64,000 nt of DNA, from the NCBI GenBank assembly GCA_036245525.1, contig BTPG01000006.1, positions 75,064,727-75,128,726 on the forward strand, given 5' to 3'. Shown here piece after piece: positions 60,355-64,000 of the stretch; the stretch's first letter is position 1, and each line of letters starts with the position of its first letter. The notes under the pieces are model-generated. The model saw only the letters and a list, made by a program, of their open reading frames with translations. It was not told where the DNA came from and did no database searches. The DNA is from Semisulcospira habei (lineage: Eukaryota > Mollusca > Gastropoda > Semisulcospiridae). A program made the translations under genes and the position numbers.

Positions 60355-60420
60355 GCAAGAGGCATAGATCCTCATGAGCCCCCACGATTGCAGGGGCTCA
60401 TGAGGATCTATGCCACTTGC
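60355..60420. repeat. Palindrome, family A
   Basis: GCAAGAGGCATAGATCCTCA mirrored by GAGGATCTATGCCACTTGC. With AACACCACCCAGCTGCA in front, it forms a 263-bp-spaced direct duplication with the copy at 60092. Confidence 0.88.
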
Positions 60421-60605
60421 TGACACCACTTGGTACGCATGTTGTTTTTTAAAAAAAAATGGTTAGGGTTGTTTAGCACTGAACGGACAAAAGATATTGG
60501 AAACACAGTCTGTGTCCACTGGCAGTTAAAGGGTTAAATTGGTTATCATTCATCTTCTTCATTTTATGTTCTGAAGACAAAGGCGTGTGTAGTCGAACGT
60601 GATCT

Positions 60606-60668
60606 GCAAGAGGCATGGATGCTCATGAGCCCCTGCGGCGTCGAGGATCATGTGACCGTATCTCTTGC
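60606..60668. repeat. Palindrome, family A
   Basis: GCAAGAGGCATGGATGCTCA mirrored by ATCATGTGACCGTATCTCTT. Confidence 0.75.
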
Positions 60669-60699
60669 ACGTGGCAAGGGACTGCGGGAAAACATATTG

Positions 60700-60905
60700 T
60701 TAACCCATTTAGACCCAACATCCTAAAGCAGGAGATGGATCGACCGTGATAATGCAAGGGTAGCGCCGGATTAGCTGGGCGCCATCAGGCGCCCAGCTAA
60801 TCCGGCGCTACCCTTGCATTATCACGGTCGATCCATCTCCTGCAACAGGTACACAGTTGTTAGGTGACTCTCTCCCAAATTTGTCAAATGCGGCTGTGGG
60901 GCTAA
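60700..60905. repeat. TTAA-type MITE, family C, with perfect 56-bp hairpin
   Basis: TTAACCCATTTAGACCCAAC at the left and GCTGTGGGGCTAA at the right. Arms 60728-60783 and 60788-60843 are exact reverse complements over 56 bp around a 4-nt loop (ATCA). Confidence 0.93.
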
Positions 60906-61530
60906 CTTTGTATGCTGTGTGTGCAAACATGATTGGACTTTTGTTTCCTCAAAAACATTACCGATGACATGACTGTGTGGAAGTGTCTACTACTTAGTCA
61001 ATTTTAGCCTAAGAACCTGTTGTTTTACCACACAACCCGGGAGGCACTCGGGGAACCCCTAGAGGGGCCGAGAGTTGTCTCCTGTTCCTGCCCATCCGGT
61101 TCCGAGTCACGTGGTGACCAACCAATCATGCTACTTAGCTCACGCCGTTCAGACGTGTTTGCCTTAGCCTACGGACTTAGACTTTGCCTTGTTCGACTGG
61201 TTGCTTCGCCGGTCTTCTGCATGGCTTGACTTCTCGTTGGACTTCTGCTTCGCCAGACCCTGCCTGTGCCCTGCGTGGGTCTGCTTGTTCCCTGCTCGTT
61301 CGGCTGCTGCCCTCGCCTGCGCCTCGGTTTGCTTGGGCTGCTTGGTGCGGTTTTGTTGGGATGCCGCCCACGTTCGCGCGCTGAGGGTGATATGGAGGTT
61401 TCTTCCCCCGTCCCCGCTCTGGCGGAGAGGTAAGGTGTTAGCCCTCGGCCGGCTCCCGGGCTGGGCGCCGGTTCGAGCAGAGACAAATCATTCTTCTTCT
61501 TCGCTGTGGCTTTTTGCACCAATCATTCGT

Positions 61531-62130
61531 CTTAGCTGGGCGGGGCCCCACGAGCCCGCGCTCGCTCGCCTTTCACGTGATTGGTGTAGCAAGATTTGGC
61601 GCTTACCTGCTTGCTTTTACATTTATTGTTCTTGGGGTGCTATTATGCGTCCATGGCTCGCTTAGCCTGGCGGGGCCCCTCTTGCCCGCGCCCTGTCGCC
61701 ATTACGTTGATAAATGTTGCTGCCTTCATGCCTGTACCTGTTGGGACATGTGGTGTTGAGTGCTGGCCTTAGCTTGGCGGGGCCCCACGTGCCCACGCTT
61801 CTCGCTTTGCCGGTTGACAGGTGTTGCAGTTCCAGGCTCTTGCCTGCTTGCTTGTGTTTTGTTGTACCTGATGCGTTGTATGCTCGCCTTAGCTTGGTGG
61901 GGCCCCACGTGCCCGCGCCCACTAGCTGTTACGTTGATAGGTGTTGCAGGACCAGACGCTTACTTGCAGGCTTGTTCCTTGTTTTGTGCCATTATGTTGC
62001 AAAGGCTCACCTTATCTGGTTGGGGTCCCACAGGCCCTCGCCCGTGTGCCTCCATGTCTGTTTGTGTTACAGTTGCCAGGTACTGACCTGCACGCAATGC
62101 AGAGGGTTCCAATAGCCGTCGGACAACCAC
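61531..62130 (+). repeat. Five tandem units of about 120 bp
   Basis: Units begin CTTAGCTTGGCGGGGCCCCA (or close variants) at 61531, 61661, 61768, 61888 and 62011, giving periods of 130, 107, 120 and 123 bp. Each continues with CGTGCCCGCGCC, GTTGATAGGTGTTGC and CTTGCCTGCTTG-like words. Confidence 0.88.
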
Positions 62131-62356
62131 AAGGTCTGTCTCTCCTGCACCGGATGCGCCTCTGACCACGCTTGTGACACCTGCTCCACCTGGCCTGAGC
62201 TGCGCTGGTCGCAGTTATGGAGTTTTTACAGACGCAAGCGACCGGCACCAGTGTGTGATCCTACTCCAGTCGAGGCGCCATCTCTCATGCCCGGAGCAGT
62301 GACCGCACGAGACAGCACCGACCTTGTGGAACGGACGCCACACCGGACGCGTGCGC

Positions 62357-62960
62357 CAGCGCTCATAGCAGGACTGCTCTCGCGCGATTGCTTCCAGGAG
62401 GGAGCCCGCCCGGACAAAGCCCACTGGTTCCTACGGGGAGCCTATTGCCGGCAGAGAGCCCGCCTCATTGAGCCGGCTCGGAGAGACGTGCCACGCGCCG
62501 TCCTATGTCCGCTGTCAGTCCTCGCTCGTCTCCAATTGGAAAGCCTGCTGACTCTTACGGGAGTCGTTTAGCCAGCAGAGAGCCCGCCTCACTAGCCTGG
62601 CTCGGAGAGACCAGTGACAAGAGAGAAGAGCGTGACCACACCGCCCTTGGGGATGCACGCCGTGCTTGACATGGGAGCCCAGCGCTCCTAGCAGGACTGC
62701 ATTCAACGCGACAAGCTCCCTGGAGGGAGCCCGCCTGGACAAGCCCGCTGGTTCTTACGGGGAGCCATATAGCCAGCAGAGCGCCCGCCTCACTGAGCCC
62801 GGCCTCCTGGGATGCGCCGCGCGCCGTCCTGTGTCCACTGTCAGTCCTTATTGTCTCTACTCGGAAGCTCGCTGACTCTTACGGGGAGTCGTTAGCCGGC
62901 GGAGAGCCCGCCTCACTGAGCCCGGCTTGCAGAGACCAGTGTCCACTCGCACGAGGACTT
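62357..62960 (+). repeat. Two 323-bp tandem units with an internal repeat
   Basis: AGCAGGACTGC marks 62367 and 62690. Each unit has GGAGGGAGCCCGCC, then TCTTACGGGGAGCC, then GCAGAGAGCCCGCCTCA. The last two words occur twice per unit, so a shorter repeat is nested within. Confidence 0.85.
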
Positions 62961-64000
62961 CGGGCAGTTCGGAGCCCTCCCACTCCTACAGCAGCTCCAG
63001 CCACTCGTGCTCACCCGGGAACGAGCTCAGGATGGACCGCGGTGCGCATCACTCCAGCGGACGCAGCCCTTGACCAAGTCTCGTTCTTCAGTTCCGCGGC
63101 CATCTCCACGTTGTCTTGTTCTGCTCGCCTCGCCAGCCGCGTCGCCTGGCGCCTTTGCCACTTCGGCGCTTGAGTAGGAGCTCTCAAAAGGAAGCAAAGA
63201 AGGTCCTGCTGCCCCCACTGGTGCTTTGTGCAGAGCTGCCTTGTCCTGCGCGGACGATGGAGCCTAATAGCGGCCGACGGGATTCGCCATCCAGCACAGC
63301 ACCAAGAGCTCAATCCTGCCCATTGATCGTCAGAAGGGATTAGGCCAGGCAGGGGTTCACCACCCTCGGTTTTAGTGAGGCCTCGGAGCTTGGCCCCCCC
63401 TGCAGGGATTGCGTTGGGTCGCTTGGAAGCCCTCCTGGCAGTTAAGAGGACCCAGGCAGCAGAAGCGGGGAAAGGATTTCAAGACGCCGACTTGGTAAGC
63501 CGCATGTTAAGTTTTCAGGGTCCAGTGATAGAGAGTGGCGCCACAGGCCATCCACTGGCGATGACAACTTCCTTCGGGAGAGGACCGGTGTGGTCAGTTC
63601 GAGGTGCCATTGTATGGAGAGTTCTCTTAGACGGCGGAACCCAGAAGCACAGACTTACCAAGGGTTCGGTCTTCGCGATCGAAGGAACGGTCACAGCATG
63701 TGGAGTCTACACGTGGCAGGGACCGTATGCGTGTTGACGTCTCGTCTCCTCGCTCTTCACCGTCGGGTCGGAGGACTAGTTCAAGCGTCTCGCGCCAATG
63801 GACTTCGCCGTGGCAATGGACTTCAGAGTTTCCAGCTAGGTGCAGGAGTTCCTCGGTCAGGTTGGGCAGCCATCGCTCCACACGGGAGACGCAGGTTCGA
63901 CGACAGCGGGACGGCGCACGGCAGTTACCGTTTTCGTGATAATGTCTCATCTTCCTTCTCCTCTTCGCCGATGGCGGACAAGTTCGAGCGTGGCGCGGCA

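Larger units (their letters stand above)
61025..64000. other. GC-rich repeat block, unrecognised
   Basis: From about 61025 composition turns sharply GC-rich to the window end. It contains two tandem arrays (61531 and 62357). Several overlapping frames of 60-160 codons exist on both strands, none with a domain I recognise. It may be the terminal or leader part of a large retroelement, or a satellite-like locus. Confidence 0.4.

Noticed and set aside
1512..60843. Palindromes as transcription terminators
   Set aside because: They are dispersed repeat families in a eukaryotic genome with no consistent position relative to genes.
61169..62248. Several 60-158-codon frames in the GC-rich block
   Set aside because: Overlapping frames on both strands reflect GC richness and tandem repetition; no domain recognised.

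Overview
The window reads as nuclear DNA of an animal, most likely a lophotrochozoan such as a marine gastropod mollusc. This is inferred from split genes with GT-AG introns, an ecdysone-induced-protein-78-type nuclear receptor, a PLAT-domain gene, several non-LTR retrotransposon clades and very dense short palindromic repeats. No species can be named from the sequence alone.

Two host genes are visible, both on the plus strand. The first is a nuclear receptor of the NR1E (E78/Eip78C) type. Seven exons between 15729 and 32915 encode the complete DNA-binding domain, hinge, ligand-binding domain and stop codon. All junctions are phase-compatible and the coding length is 387 codons plus stop. The N-terminal exon(s) were not found. 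The second gene starts near 53041. Four phase-compatible exons (53041-59607, 223 codons) lead into the start of a PLAT/LH2 domain resembling those of LOXHD1. It runs on past what I can identify.

Almost everything else is mobile or repetitive DNA. (i) 1-15 kb: SINE copies, a 5'-truncated 878-codon endonuclease/reverse-transcriptase ORF (2855-5491, minus), C-tract minisatellites, a SINE with two tRNA-like heads, and a decayed LINE (11570-14293, minus) with a SINE nested inside it. (ii) 15-33 kb: the E78 gene. Its 9.4-kb second visible intron holds a nearly intact 5.66-kb Tx1/L1-like LINE (18656-24311, minus) with a 15-bp target-site duplication. (iii) 33-53 kb: a large gene-poor stretch crowded with 50-210-bp palindromes of at least six families, a third LINE fragment with target-site duplication (41460-42107), a 540-bp foldback insertion (50250-50789) and a decayed CR1-like fragment. 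(iv) 53-61 kb: the PLAT gene, interrupted by nested insertions. One of them is an exact tandem dimer of a 375-bp unit inserted in a SINE. (v) 61-64 kb: an abruptly GC-rich block with two kinds of tandem repeat and no recognisable gene.

The most distinctive signal is the palindrome system. Many elements begin TTAACCC and end GGGTTAA, which resembles piggyBac-type MITE ends with TTAA target sites. They contain near-perfect hairpins with arms up to 56 bp. Different copies carry different but mirrored substitutions in the two arms, so the arms appear to be homogenised or held to base-pairing. Several lie in E78 introns, two of them right beside splice acceptors.
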